From Orrella marina (GTDB taxonomy: Bacteria > Pseudomonadota > Gammaproteobacteria > Burkholderiales > Burkholderiaceae_B): a DNA stretch of 64,000 bases. Under the pieces are notes generated by a model, which searched no databases, was not told the origin of the DNA, and was given only the letters and a program-made list of their open reading frames with translations. The position numbers and the translations under genes were made by a program. This document shows, piece after piece, positions 25,042-33,927 of the stretch. Every line of letters starts with the position of its first letter. The first letter of the stretch is position 1. The stretch spans positions 4,030,001-4,094,000 of the forward strand of contig NZ_CP028901.1 of assembly GCF_003058465.1 (NCBI RefSeq). Reading direction: 5' to 3'.

Positions 25042-26562
25042 TTAAGCCTCTGCGCGTTCGCGCTCCAGTGTCTTACGCTGTGCCATTTTACGGATGGCGC
25101 TGATCAGGGACCAACCCAGAATTGCAGCCGAGATAATCAGCAACCACATGCTGATCGGGCGGTCGATGAATGTGGCAAGATCCCCGCGAGACAGCAGTAG
25201 TGCTCGCCGCATGTTCTCTTCCATCAATGGCCCGAGAATGAAGCCAAGCAGCAGCGGCGCGGGCTCAAATCGCAGGATCAGCAAACCGTATCCTACTATA
25301 CCGATCAAGGCGACCAGGTAGATGTCGAATACGTTGTTGTGAACACTGTAAACACCCATCATGATGAACACCAGAATCGCCGGGTAGAGCAGACGGTACG
25401 GAATGTTCAGCAACGACACCCACAAGCCGATCAGTGGAATGTTCAGTATGACCAGCAGGAAGTTACCGATCAGGAAGCTGATGATCAGCCCCCAGAAGAG
25501 ATCAGGCTGCTCGGCCATCAGCATCGGACCAGGCTGAATGCCGTGAATGATCAGCGCGCCGAGCATCATTGCCATCGTCGCGCTGCCCGGGATGCCGAGA
25601 GTCAGTGTCGGGATGAACGCAGTCTGGGCAGCCGCGTTGTTGGCGGCTTCCGGTGCGGCGATACCCTGGATGGCACCTTTACCGAAGATGGAAGGATCCT
25701 TGGCGACTTTCTTCTCAACAGCGTAAGAGACGAAAGAAGCGATGGCTGCACCGGTACCAGGCAAGGCACCGAAAAAGCCCCCAAGGCCTGCACCACGCAC
25801 GATCGGCATGGCGCTGTCCTTGAAGTCCTTCTTTTTCGGCATCATGGTCCGCATGGTGATCTTCTCTGTGATCTTGGATCCACGCGAGACGGTGATGCTA
25901 CTCACGATCTCGGAAATCCCGAACAGACCCATGGCGAGCGCGACCAGGCTGATGCCGTCCATCATCTCCGGGATGTTGAAATCAAAACGCGGAATGCCGG
26001 AGTTGATGTCCGTGCCGACCGTGCCTAGCAGCAAACCCAGGACCACCATTGCCAGACCTTTGGCTGGTGAGCCAGAGGTGAGGGTGGAAGCAGCAATCAG
26101 GCCCAGAACCATGAGCGAGAAATACTCAGCCGGACCGAAGCTCAGTCCGATCTCCACGATCGCGGGTGAGAACAGGATCATGGCAACCACGCCAGTGATA
26201 CCACCGGCAAGGGATGCAATTGTGGTCATGAAAAGCGCCACGCCGGCACGTCCCTGCTTGGCCATGGGGTGGCCGTCCAGACACGTGACCGCGTTGGCGG
26301 CCGTGCCGGGCAGGTTCAGCAGAATCGAGGCAGTGGAGCCCCCATACTCCGCTCCGTAATACACGCCCGCCAGCATCACGATCGCTGCAGTGGGTTCAAT
26401 GTGGTACGTGATTGGCAGCAACAGGGAAATCGCCGCCAGGGGTCCGATACCTGGAAGTACACCGACCACCGTTCCGAGGAACACCCCGAAAAAGCAGAAC
26501 ATCAGGATTTCCGGACGTATTGCTGAATAAAAACCTACGATAAGGCTATCTAAAAGTTCCAT
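25042..26562 (-). CDS. tctA: Tripartite tricarboxylate transporter TctA family large permease
   Basis: This is a second TctA-type channel subunit of 506 residues. It has all family motifs: GTVVGVLPGIGPLAAISLLLP near residue 30, YGGSTASILLNLPGT near 73, GALPGTGAAIASFVSYAVEKK near 267, then APEAANNAAAQ and LGIPGSATMAMM. It lies 48 bases downstream of tctB on the minus strand and runs into the PfkB gene. There is no tctC in this operon; two orphan Bug proteins elsewhere in the window (13889 and 29736) could serve it. Confidence 0.94.
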   Translation of the reverse strand: MELLDSLIVGFYSAIRPEILMFCFFGVFLGTVVGVLPGIGPLAAISLLLPITYHIEPTAAIVMLAGVYYGAEYGGSTASILLNLPGTAANAVTCLDGHPMAKQGRAGVALFMTTIASLAGGITGVVAMILFSPAIVEIGLSFGPAEYFSLMVLGLIAASTLTSGSPAKGLAMVVLGLLLGTVGTDINSGIPRFDFNIPEMMDGISLVALAMGLFGISEIVSSITVSRGSKITEKITMRTMMPKKKDFKDSAMPIVRGAGLGGFFGALPGTGAAIASFVSYAVEKKVAKDPSIFGKGAIQGIAAPEAANNAAAQTAFIPTLTLGIPGSATMAMMLGALIIHGIQPGPMLMAEQPDLFWGLIISFLIGNFLLVILNIPLIGLWVSLLNIPYRLLYPAILVFIMMGVYSVHNNVFDIYLVALIGIVGYGLLILRFEPAPLLLGFILGPLMEENMRRALLLSRGDLATFIDRPISMWLLIISAAILGWSLISAIRKMAQRKTLERERAEA

Positions 26563-26610
26563 TTGTTTCTACCGTCATCAAGCTGGAAAAAGGTGGGTAT
26601 GTATCTGGTG

Positions 26611-27057
26611 TCAGTACGACCATGGCCAGACGGGGATCACCATTCCCAATCCGTAGGAGAAGATGAGGTAAGTAATAACGGAAACGACAATTGCGAGGAT
26701 GATCCTGGATTTCCAGTTCATGTCCACGCCAGGCATGCTGGTCAGGATGATCATGAGGGCTGACGTCAACACAAGACCAAGCAGGTTCAGCAAGGCTGCG
26801 AACATGACGATGCCGGCCGTTACCCAGATCAGGCTGTTCCAGTGAACCACGATCCTGGTGCCGGGACGAAACAGTGCCGGGACTGTGATGAACACGCCCA
26901 GTATGGCCAGCGCGATCCCCAGCATCACCGGAAAAAAGCCCGGTCCCATTCTCTGCAGGGTTCCTATGTCATAGCGCTGTGCGTATACCGCGGCAAACAC
27001 GCCCGCGGCGATCATCACCAGCCCGCCTAATATGTCTCGTAAATCTCTGTTGCTCAT
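26611..27057 (-). CDS. tctB: Tripartite tricarboxylate transporter TctB family small permease
   Basis: This is a 148-residue membrane protein with four hydrophobic segments (near residues 8-24, 37-57, 78-105 and 118-145). The pattern IGTLQRMGPGFFPVMLGIAL after helix 1 is a hallmark of TctB. It is first in a tctB-tctA operon, with about 1 kb of non-coding DNA upstream that faces the IclR gene, which makes that regulator a candidate controller. Confidence 0.9.
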   Translation of the reverse strand: MSNRDLRDILGGLVMIAAGVFAAVYAQRYDIGTLQRMGPGFFPVMLGIALAILGVFITVPALFRPGTRIVVHWNSLIWVTAGIVMFAALLNLLGLVLTSALMIILTSMPGVDMNWKSRIILAIVVSVITYLIFSYGLGMVIPVWPWSY

Positions 27058-28069
27058 GATTTCCCCGAATATTGCCAGTGTTGTCTGGCTGTTTGTTTAT
27101 TGCTGCGGCAATGATGGATCAGGGATCCTCGGCCATAGAGGCTCGACTGTCTCCATCATGTTCCCGGACGTGTCCTTTCTGTTGCAGTTCTGGTTCCTGC
27201 GTTATGGATCTTTGGTCCGGCTTCCTCATCCGAACGCTGACAGACCATTTTTGGTGGTGTCAGGTCAGACTTGACGAATTGACCTGGTGCTCAACTGCTG
27301 TCGATACGCTGCAAGGCACCAATAAAGTCAGTTCTGGAAACTTGAACAGTGTAGAGTTCAATGTCACGTTGTCCAGTCAGGGTTTGTCCGGATAAAGTCA
27401 CAAGTTCCAGTTTGAGCCAAGTTTGACGCATGAACTATGTGACTTGGCGTAGTCTGTTGCAAGATGTTTCAAACGTGTGTCAGCGAGTGCAGTCGGATTC
27501 TGAAAACGAGGGCTCGCATCGCTTGATTACAAAGCTGGTTCAGAGGAACGGCCATCAGGTGAAGGGATGTTGGGCGACTGTTTAAGTCGCTGAGCTATTG
27601 AAAGAATTCCTCTGGAGTCAGAGCAAAGTGCCGGTGCCGTCGATCTCGCTCTGCTTTGATATGCAGATTGGCACGACCGCAAGTCAGGTTCTTCGGGTTT
27701 GAATCCGGAGCGTCATCAGACGGCTGCAAGGCAGAGCACGAATCAGGGCGGCTATGGTGTTTGCGGTGTTGGTGTACGCAATGGTTTCCTTTCGATAATT
27801 TCATGCAATATCGAGAATTTTTCTCGAATTGTTGTTTGATAGCCACAACCGGATAGTTACAACAACTACAACAGCAATCACCCCGCGCCACCTCGCAACC
27901 ACGTTTTCAGGTGGCGTACTCAGGGAGTTCTTTTTTTTTGCCTGGCAAGCGGTGCGCGACGCTTCATCAGTATGAAGGTGAGACTTGTGGCAAAATTCCA
28001 CACACTGGAACTATTTTCCAGATAGTCATTGTTTTGTCGTGGATACCCATCTTGAGTTACCAACGTTCA
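27058..28069. other. 1-kb divergent intergenic region
   Basis: The region separates tctB (-) from the IclR gene (+). It contains no frame with both a ribosome site and recognisable sequence. Symmetric elements include AAGTCACA near 27395 with its complement TGTGACTT near 27440, and the half-site array at 27996. It is long for this compact genome, so a small RNA or decayed gene is possible but not visible. Confidence 0.5.
27996..28020. promoter_or_regulatory. Triple IclR-type half-site array
   Basis: TTCCA-N5-TGGAA-N5-TTCCA forms two overlapping palindromes with half-sites every ten bases. The right-hand one, TGGAACTATTTTCCA, closely matches the known E. coli IclR operator TGGAAATNATTTCCA. 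It lies 50 bases upstream of the ATG chosen for the IclR gene, suggesting autoregulation and possibly control of the divergent tctBA genes. Confidence 0.6.
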
Positions 28070-28831
28070 ATGCCCAGTCAGGCTACAGACAACCGGTCGC
28101 TGGTGCGGGGGCTTGAGATCCTTCGTGCGTTTCGTCCAGGAATCGACGTACTGACCAACAGCGAGCTCGCCGAGAGAACCAGGCTGCCTCGCTCGACGGT
28201 GAGTCGTTTGACTGGAACGCTGGTGCGCGCCGGATTCCTGCAACACGATGCACGACACGGAGGCTACCGTCTGCACGCGACTGTGCTCGGTCTGGCCCAT
28301 GCGATGCGTAGTGGATCCTACATCCTGAATCATGCCCTCGATGCCATGCAGAATGCAGGCAAGCAGTTGCGTGTCAACGTTGGGCTGGCGATTCCGGATC
28401 AGGATGACATGATTTATCTCGACACATTGCGATTTGGCCCGAATGCCTCTTTGCGCAAGGTGGTATCAGGGCAGCGCGTGCCGATCGCCCTGACGTCGCT
28501 TGGCCGGGCATATATCAGTACCTTGCGAGGTCAGGAACGTCGAATCCTGATGAAGCAGTTAAAAGAACGGCACGAGCGCGACTGGGCGGAAATCCGTCCA
28601 GACATTGACCGCTGTATTGCGGAAGTTCACGAGTCCGGTTGCTGCATAGCCAGTTGGCAACCTCAGGTCATTGCGATCTCGGCCCCGCTGGTGTTCAGTA
28701 ACGATCCCACGCATGTGCTCAATATGAGCCTGTTCACGCAAAGAAGTATCGAGGCAGTTCGGGCGGATCTGGCTCCCGAACTGCTCAGGTTACGCGACAT
28801 CATCGTTGCGACGGTCGAGCAGGCCGGTTGA
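28070..28831 (+). CDS. IclR family transcriptional regulator
   Basis: This is a regulator with an N-terminal winged helix (LVRGLEILRAF, then NSELAERTRLPRSTVSRLTGTL) and a C-terminal GAF-like effector domain (residues 90-250). I chose the ATG at 28070, which gives 253 residues, the usual size; the frame is open further upstream to 27911 but that part is unlike any IclR and overlaps the operator. No strong ribosome site precedes 28070. It is divergent from tctBA and convergent with the isochorismatase-type gene (three bases between stops). Confidence 0.87.
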   Translation: MPSQATDNRSLVRGLEILRAFRPGIDVLTNSELAERTRLPRSTVSRLTGTLVRAGFLQHDARHGGYRLHATVLGLAHAMRSGSYILNHALDAMQNAGKQLRVNVGLAIPDQDDMIYLDTLRFGPNASLRKVVSGQRVPIALTSLGRAYISTLRGQERRILMKQLKERHERDWAEIRPDIDRCIAEVHESGCCIASWQPQVIAISAPLVFSNDPTHVLNMSLFTQRSIEAVRADLAPELLRLRDIIVATVEQAG

Positions 28832-28834
28832 TCC

Positions 28835-29512
28835 TCATTTGCCGTAGGTGTCCTGAAGCAGAGGGATGAGTTCGTCCAGGCTCTGCACGTCACAGACTTT
28901 CATGTCCAGATCAAAGAGGTTGGCTTTGTGGGCCTGCAGGCTGCGATCATCGCAGGCGTCTTCGACGACGATCGTGCGAAAGTTGTGCGAGAACGCGTCA
29001 ACCGCACTGGCCCTGACGCACCCGGAGGTGGTCACCCCGCAGATGATCACAGTATCCACGTCGTCATAACGCAGGAATGATTCGAGGGGGGTCGCAAAAA
29101 ATGACGACGGCTTGCCTTTCTGGACAATTCTGTCTTCCGGTCGTGGGCCGTAGGAGGGTGGCCACTGGTCTGCAACCGGATCGCTGACGTACTGAAACGC
29201 GTCGGGTTCGCTCAGTTTGAAGTTCCAGCTTCCTCTGTAGACAGGGTGGCTGCGATCACCGCGGCGACTGTAGTAAATCGGCAGCTCCAGATCGCGAAAC
29301 ACCTGGGTGAGGCGCTCAAGTGCGGCGATCAGCCGACTCATCTCCCTGCCGCACATGGCGTACTTCGGATCGACGAACATGTAGGTGGTGTCAATGTTCA
29401 GTAATGCCGCTTTTCTGCCAAGTGCGATGCGCCGGCCAAACCCCGCTTTGCGGTAGGTTTCAAGTTCTTCATCGGACACGTATCCGCGCCACTTTTCAAG
29501 TTTGTCTGTCAT
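28835..29512 (-). CDS. Isochorismatase-family cysteine hydrolase (N-carbamoylsarcosine amidase-like)
   Basis: This is an amide or C-N hydrolase of the isochorismatase-like superfamily. The catalytic triad can be placed as Asp in LLNIDTTYMFVD near residue 40, Lys in VQKGKPSSFF near 130 and Cys in GVTTSGCVRASAVDAFSHNF near 160. Length 225. The N-terminus (EKWRGYVSDEELETYRKAGFG) resembles N-carbamoylsarcosine amidase-type proteins. The start ATG at 29512 has no strong ribosome site. It lies downstream of, and in the same direction as, the Bug protein gene at 29736, but a strong terminator separates them. Substrate unknown. Confidence 0.86.
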   Translation of the reverse strand: MTDKLEKWRGYVSDEELETYRKAGFGRRIALGRKAALLNIDTTYMFVDPKYAMCGREMSRLIAALERLTQVFRDLELPIYYSRRGDRSHPVYRGSWNFKLSEPDAFQYVSDPVADQWPPSYGPRPEDRIVQKGKPSSFFATPLESFLRYDDVDTVIICGVTTSGCVRASAVDAFSHNFRTIVVEDACDDRSLQAHKANLFDLDMKVCDVQSLDELIPLLQDTYGK

Positions 29513-29640
29513 GGTGAACGTATTCCAGTCGGTGATAGGAGAATGATCTCAGGTGGCCCAGCCAGATTGCAGGCGGTCACCCTGGTGCGCAAGGCGCCAT
29601 CAACGAGTCGGCAAGGGACAAGGACGGATCAGTGCGAGTC

Positions 29641-29673
29641 AAAAAAAACCGCCTGGTGCAACCCAGGCGGTTT
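29641..29673 (-). terminator. Rho-independent terminator of the Bug protein gene
   Basis: On the minus strand AAACCGCCTGG and CCAGGCGGTTT form an 11-base perfect stem with a 6-base loop, followed by eight T residues. It begins 63 bases after the stop of the gene at 29736-30734, so it ends that transcript and insulates the isochorismatase-type gene. Confidence 0.9.
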
Positions 29674-29735
29674 GACTGGTCCCTCTGACCGGATGGTTGC
29701 CCAGGCAGTCGTGATGGCCCAGATTCTCAGGTGAA

Positions 29736-30734
29736 TCAGTTCACCCGAACGTTGGCTGCGTCAGCCACTTCCTTCCAGGTTGCCATCTCTTTCTCGACGA
29801 ATGCCTTGAATTCGGCGGGCGAGTTGCCGCCTGCCTCTGCCGCACGCTTCTCGAACTGCGCAATGACTTCGGGGTCTTGCAGCACAGCAGCTGTTTCAGC
29901 AGCGAGCTTGTCGATAATGGCTTGCGGCGTTCCCTTCGGAACCATGATGCCGTTCCATGACGCAACGTTGAAATCTGCGATACCGGCTTCAGCCATGGTC
30001 GGAACGTCAGGCAGGTTCTTCAGACGATTAGGTGCTGCGACTGCCAGTGCCTTGACCGAGCCCGCCTGAATCTGCGGGAGTGCTGCTGTGGCCGTTTTGA
30101 AGCCACCCATAACAACACCGGAGAGCACATCGTTCATGGCCGGACTGGCACCCTTGTAAGGAACGTGGAGGTAGTCCACGCCAGTACGAAGCTTGAGCAG
30201 TTCGGCTGCCATGTGTGGCGAGCCACCTGCTCCAGATGATGCGAGCGTTAACTTGCCAGGATTGGCCTTGGCCCATTCGATCAGTTCACCGACCGTGTTG
30301 GCAGGTACGTCCTTGTTCACGACCAGGATGCTGGGCGAAGTCATGGTCAGTGTCACGAAATCGAAATCTTCCAGTGTCTGGTAGGGAATCGTCGAGTACA
30401 CAGCCGGGTTGATCGCTTGCGCAATCGTACCCAGCAGCATGGTGTAGCCATCAGGCTTGGCACGGGCTGCCTCGGCGGTCCCGATGTTGGAGCCACCACC
30501 AGGCTTGTTGTCGATCACGATCGGCTGTCCCAGACGATCCTGAAGTTTGGATCCGATAAGGCGACCCACGATGTCAGTTGCACCACCGGGGCTATAGGCT
30601 ACGATCATCCGGATGGGCTTGTCCGGATAACTGTCGGCTGACTGGGCTGATGCGCTCAGCGGGATCATGGAAGTTGCTGCTGCGATTGCCGCTGCCGCCA
30701 GCGTACGGCTGCTCTTTTTGAGAAATTGACTCAT
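29736..30734 (-). CDS. Bug family / TctC-type solute-binding protein (orphan)
   Basis: This is a periplasmic binding protein with a Sec signal peptide (SSRTLAAAAIAAATSMIPLS, then ASAQ). The mature start SYPDKPIRMIVAYSPGGATD and the loop NKPGGGSNIGTAEAA are characteristic of the family. The ATG at 30734 has GGAGACC seven to eight bases upstream; an earlier start at 30812 is not needed. Length 332. It is monocistronic, with its own terminator, and has no permease genes beside it. The nearby tctBA operon without a binding protein is a possible partner. Confidence 0.92.
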   Translation of the reverse strand: MSQFLKKSSRTLAAAAIAAATSMIPLSASAQSADSYPDKPIRMIVAYSPGGATDIVGRLIGSKLQDRLGQPIVIDNKPGGGSNIGTAEAARAKPDGYTMLLGTIAQAINPAVYSTIPYQTLEDFDFVTLTMTSPSILVVNKDVPANTVGELIEWAKANPGKLTLASSGAGGSPHMAAELLKLRTGVDYLHVPYKGASPAMNDVLSGVVMGGFKTATAALPQIQAGSVKALAVAAPNRLKNLPDVPTMAEAGIADFNVASWNGIMVPKGTPQAIIDKLAAETAAVLQDPEVIAQFEKRAAEAGGNSPAEFKAFVEKEMATWKEVADAANVRVN

Positions 30735-31440
30735 ATAGGTCTCCAGATTAGAGCTTGGTATCGGCTCTCGAGGCGCCGACTGGTTATTGTGTGAACAGAG
30801 CATCACCTGCATGTCTCAGGGAGCGGAGCGTATCCGTCCGGGCTGATCACAAAGCCGATGATGATGCTTTGTTCCATTTACGATAGCATCTGGCGTGCTC
30901 CTCGCAAACTAAGGACTCCCCGGGTGCAAGGTCAAGTGGGTGTCAAAAGGGTGGGGCGCGCTTGCGCAGGTCTGCCGCATGTTTAAAATGGGGGCAAACC
31001 AAATCAGAACGCCAGGTTGTTGCGAGAGGCTACGTCTGAACCAGACGCCCGTCTGGTTGCGGCGCAGCTTCCGGGGGACGACAACGTTGTCTGGATCATT
31101 CTTTCATTGCAGATTCTGTGTCGGATCACCTGCACTGAGCGTTGTACAGGCTTCTGACAGCCTGATGCCTGTACGTGACGTCCGCGCGTGAAGTCTTCTC
31201 ATGCCTTCTGTGCAATGTCTTTTGTGCAGTGTTCATGCCAGGCCTTTGCACCGTTTGTGTGTGCGTGATCAGGCACAGAGCGCATGTCAGTCGCAGCTGT
31301 CAGGATGAGTGCAGTCCGAACGCAGCTTGAGTGTGGAATGCTCGCGCGAGTAGTACGTTGACCCAACCGGTGTGACCATCCGTCCCTTTCTGACCCGGGA
31401 CCCCGTATTTTTCGACTCAACCACTTGAACAGAGAAGCCC
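30735..31440. other. Divergent intergenic region with inverted repeats, no gene seen
   Basis: About 700 bases separate the Bug gene (-) from the acyl-CoA synthetase (+). It contains AACCAGACG-CC-CGTCTGGTT, a perfect 9-base palindrome at 31039-31058, and GTACAGGC (31144) with its complement GCCTGTAC (31167). Either may be an operator. No RNA gene or supported coding frame was found. Confidence 0.5.
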
Positions 31441-33528
31441 ATGGACCAACCGCAGAATTCAGTCACTCTCGCCCACGCATTGTTTCACCCAGGCGCAGTT
31501 GCGCTGATCGGTGCGTCTGGCAACCCAAAGAAGAACACCGCTCGCCCGATGCGCTTCATGCGCAAGCACGGGTGCGAGGTGCAACTCTACCCGGTCAACA
31601 AAACCCAGACCGAGGTGATGGGCGAAGTGGCGTACCCGTCTGTGGATGCACTGCCTGGTCCGATTGATCACGCGTTCGTGATGGTGAGTCATGAACACGT
31701 CTTCGACCAGGTCAGGGCTTGCGCCAAGGCCGGCGCGAAAGTTGTGACCGTGTACTCGGATGGCTTTGGCGAGATTGGCGAAGAGGGTATGGCCAGGCAG
31801 CACGAGCTGGTGGCGATGGCTAGAGAGCTCGGTGTGCGCATCGTGGGGCCCAACAGCATTGGTCTGGCCAACCTTGATAGCGGGATGATCCTGTCAGTCA
31901 ACGCCGTGTTTGAGGCCGACTCATTGATACCCGGACCGCTCAGTCTGGTATCCCAGAGCGGATCAATGATGGGTTCTTTGCTCGCACGGGCAGCCGCACG
32001 AGGTTTCGGATTCAGCAAATCGATTTCCGTTGGCAACGAGAGCGACATCACGGTCGGCGAGGTTGTCGATGTGCTGGTTGATGATGCCGCAACCCGCTGC
32101 ATTCTGCTGTTTCTGGAGACGATACGTGATGCGCCCTTGCTCGCACGTGCACTCGAGCGGGCCAGACAGGCGGGCAAGCCAGTGATTGCCTACAAGCTGG
32201 GTCGCTCGGAGCAGGGTGATGCGCTGGCGCAGTCGCATACTGGCGCTCTGGCAGGCAATGACGAGGCAGTTGACGTGTTTCTGAAGGCGCATGGCGTGAT
32301 GCGAGTCCATCATCTGGAAACGTTGTTCGAGGTTGCACCGCTGGCAATGCAGTATGAGCGTCCCGCACCGGTAAAGGGTCGGGCACGCCGTGTGGCAGTG
32401 ATCACTACCACGGGTGGCGGCGCGGCGACAGTTGTCGACAATCTTGGTCTGTACGGGATCGAGGCGGTCGCCCCGACAGCCGAGTTTGTGGAACACATGG
32501 CAGGCAGAGGGCTGGCGATTCGCCAGACGCCAGTGATTGATCTGACGCTCGCGGGAACTAGTGAACAGTACAAGGATCTGCTTGAACAGTTGCTGGTGTC
32601 TGACTGGTGTGATGGTGTATTGAGTGTGGTTGGCTCGTCTGCGCAGTTCCATCCCGAACTCGCCGTCAAGCCCCTGATCTTGTCTGACAAGCCACGCAAC
32701 AAGCCGCTTGCAGTGTTCCTTGCGCCTGACGCGACAGAGTCCTTGCAGCTCCTGCAGCAAGCAGGCATTGCTGCATTCCGTACACCAGAAGCCTGCGCAG
32801 ATGCTTTCGCAGTATTTCTGGAGGGAGCAGGACCGGCACCCGAGGCGGTTCAAGCGCCGATCTGGCCTGATACCCTCCCGACCCAGGGCAATCTCACGGA
32901 GTACCAGTCTAGTCAGGTGTTTGCCGGGCTTGGTGTGTCGGTGGCTAGCAGCACACTGGTGCAACCTGACAATCTCGCCCACAACATCGCTTATCCGGTC
33001 GTGGTGAAGATTTCGTCGCCTGATCTGCCGCACAAGACAGAGGCTGGCGGTGTGCAGGTCAATATCCGGAGCGATGAAGAGCTCAGGCAGGCGGCACACG
33101 AGATCATGCGCAATGTCAAAGCCTACAAGCCTGAAGCGCAGATCGACGGGCTGCTGGTTCAATCCATGTCGCCAAAACTGCTGGAATTGATTCTGGGTTA
33201 CAGGCGCGACCCACTGGTCGGTGCAACCGTGCTGCTGGGCGCAGGCGGTATCACAGCCGAGCTCAATCCGGATGTGGCGCTCAGACTGGCGCCTGTGAGT
33301 CTGGAGCAGGCCTGGGAGATGATCGAGCAAGTCAAGGCGACCCAGCTGGTGCGCGGCTACCGTGGCCTGCCCAAAGGCGATTGCGAGGCACTGGCCAGAT
33401 CCATCGTCGCATTTTCAAGACTTGCTGCGCTTGAAACGCCGCAGGTACTGGAAGCTGAAATCAATCCCTTGTTTGTGACCGCAGAGGGTGTGACAGCGGT
33501 TGACGGGTTGATTGTGCTCGGCGATTGA
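31441..33528 (+). CDS. ADP-forming acyl-CoA synthetase (acetate--CoA ligase family)
   Basis: This is a single-chain NDP-forming acyl-CoA synthetase of 695 residues, converting an organic acid, CoA and ATP to acyl-CoA, ADP and phosphate or the reverse. Domain order: CoA-binding Rossmann domain (residues 12-105, VALIGASGNPKKNTARP), two succinyl-CoA-ligase-like domains (LVSQSGSMMGSLLARAAARG near 170; SHTGALAGNDEAVDVFLKA near 262) and a C-terminal ATP-grasp domain from about 480 (YPVVVKISSPDLPHKTEAGG, later LILGYRRDPLVGATVLLGAG). The ATG at 31441 has AGAGAAG upstream. It stands alone, between two long intergenic regions. The acid used is unknown; several family members act on pimelate, phenylacetate or short-chain acids. 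Confidence 0.9.
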   Translation: MDQPQNSVTLAHALFHPGAVALIGASGNPKKNTARPMRFMRKHGCEVQLYPVNKTQTEVMGEVAYPSVDALPGPIDHAFVMVSHEHVFDQVRACAKAGAKVVTVYSDGFGEIGEEGMARQHELVAMARELGVRIVGPNSIGLANLDSGMILSVNAVFEADSLIPGPLSLVSQSGSMMGSLLARAAARGFGFSKSISVGNESDITVGEVVDVLVDDAATRCILLFLETIRDAPLLARALERARQAGKPVIAYKLGRSEQGDALAQSHTGALAGNDEAVDVFLKAHGVMRVHHLETLFEVAPLAMQYERPAPVKGRARRVAVITTTGGGAATVVDNLGLYGIEAVAPTAEFVEHMAGRGLAIRQTPVIDLTLAGTSEQYKDLLEQLLVSDWCDGVLSVVGSSAQFHPELAVKPLILSDKPRNKPLAVFLAPDATESLQLLQQAGIAAFRTPEACADAFAVFLEGAGPAPEAVQAPIWPDTLPTQGNLTEYQSSQVFAGLGVSVASSTLVQPDNLAHNIAYPVVVKISSPDLPHKTEAGGVQVNIRSDEELRQAAHEIMRNVKAYKPEAQIDGLLVQSMSPKLLELILGYRRDPLVGATVLLGAGGITAELNPDVALRLAPVSLEQAWEMIEQVKATQLVRGYRGLPKGDCEALARSIVAFSRLAALETPQVLEAEINPLFVTAEGVTAVDGLIVLGD

Positions 33529-33927
33529 TGGTCGCAGTGTGGGATGGGGGGGCCGGGGTCCAGGTTCCTCCTTTTGGAGTGCGGACGTGGATTGATCTGG
33601 TTCAAGTCACGCGTTGACAACGATGCCTGCAACGATAATCAGGAAGAATTTCAACTGGATACCGTGTTATCTTCGAAGTCACCGATTTTCTGGATTTTCT
33701 GAATCGAGCGAGTGGTTACACGGGCAGCAGGGATTCTGTTGTTCTATGGACCACATCGCACCGGTTCCAGGAGGGGATATGCGCCCTGTGCAGAGCGGGT
33801 CCGGCCACTTGCTGCATCTTTGCCCACCAGTACCACCTTTGCGACCTTTGCCAGAAGTGAAGCCCGTGCTCAGGTTCACGATCGCGCCAGCGATCCAGAA
33901 AATCTTCCAACCAATTCGGAAGGTAGA
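33529..33927. other. Intergenic region upstream of L,D-transpeptidase gene
   Basis: This holds a seven-G run (33546-33552) and a possible weak promoter, TTGACA-N16-TAATCA, at 33614-33641. The transpeptidase frame is open from 33712 but the early part has no ribosome site or recognisable sequence, so I treat it as non-coding. I see nothing else. Confidence 0.45.

Noticed and set aside
31963..33330. 455-codon minus-strand frame opposite the acyl-CoA synthetase
   Set aside because: Antisense shadow produced by the codon pattern of the real gene; rich in Arg, His, Gln with no domain.
33712..33927. 72-codon N-terminal extension of the L,D-transpeptidase
   Set aside because: Open frame but no ribosome site and no similarity; the ATG at 33928 has a good site.
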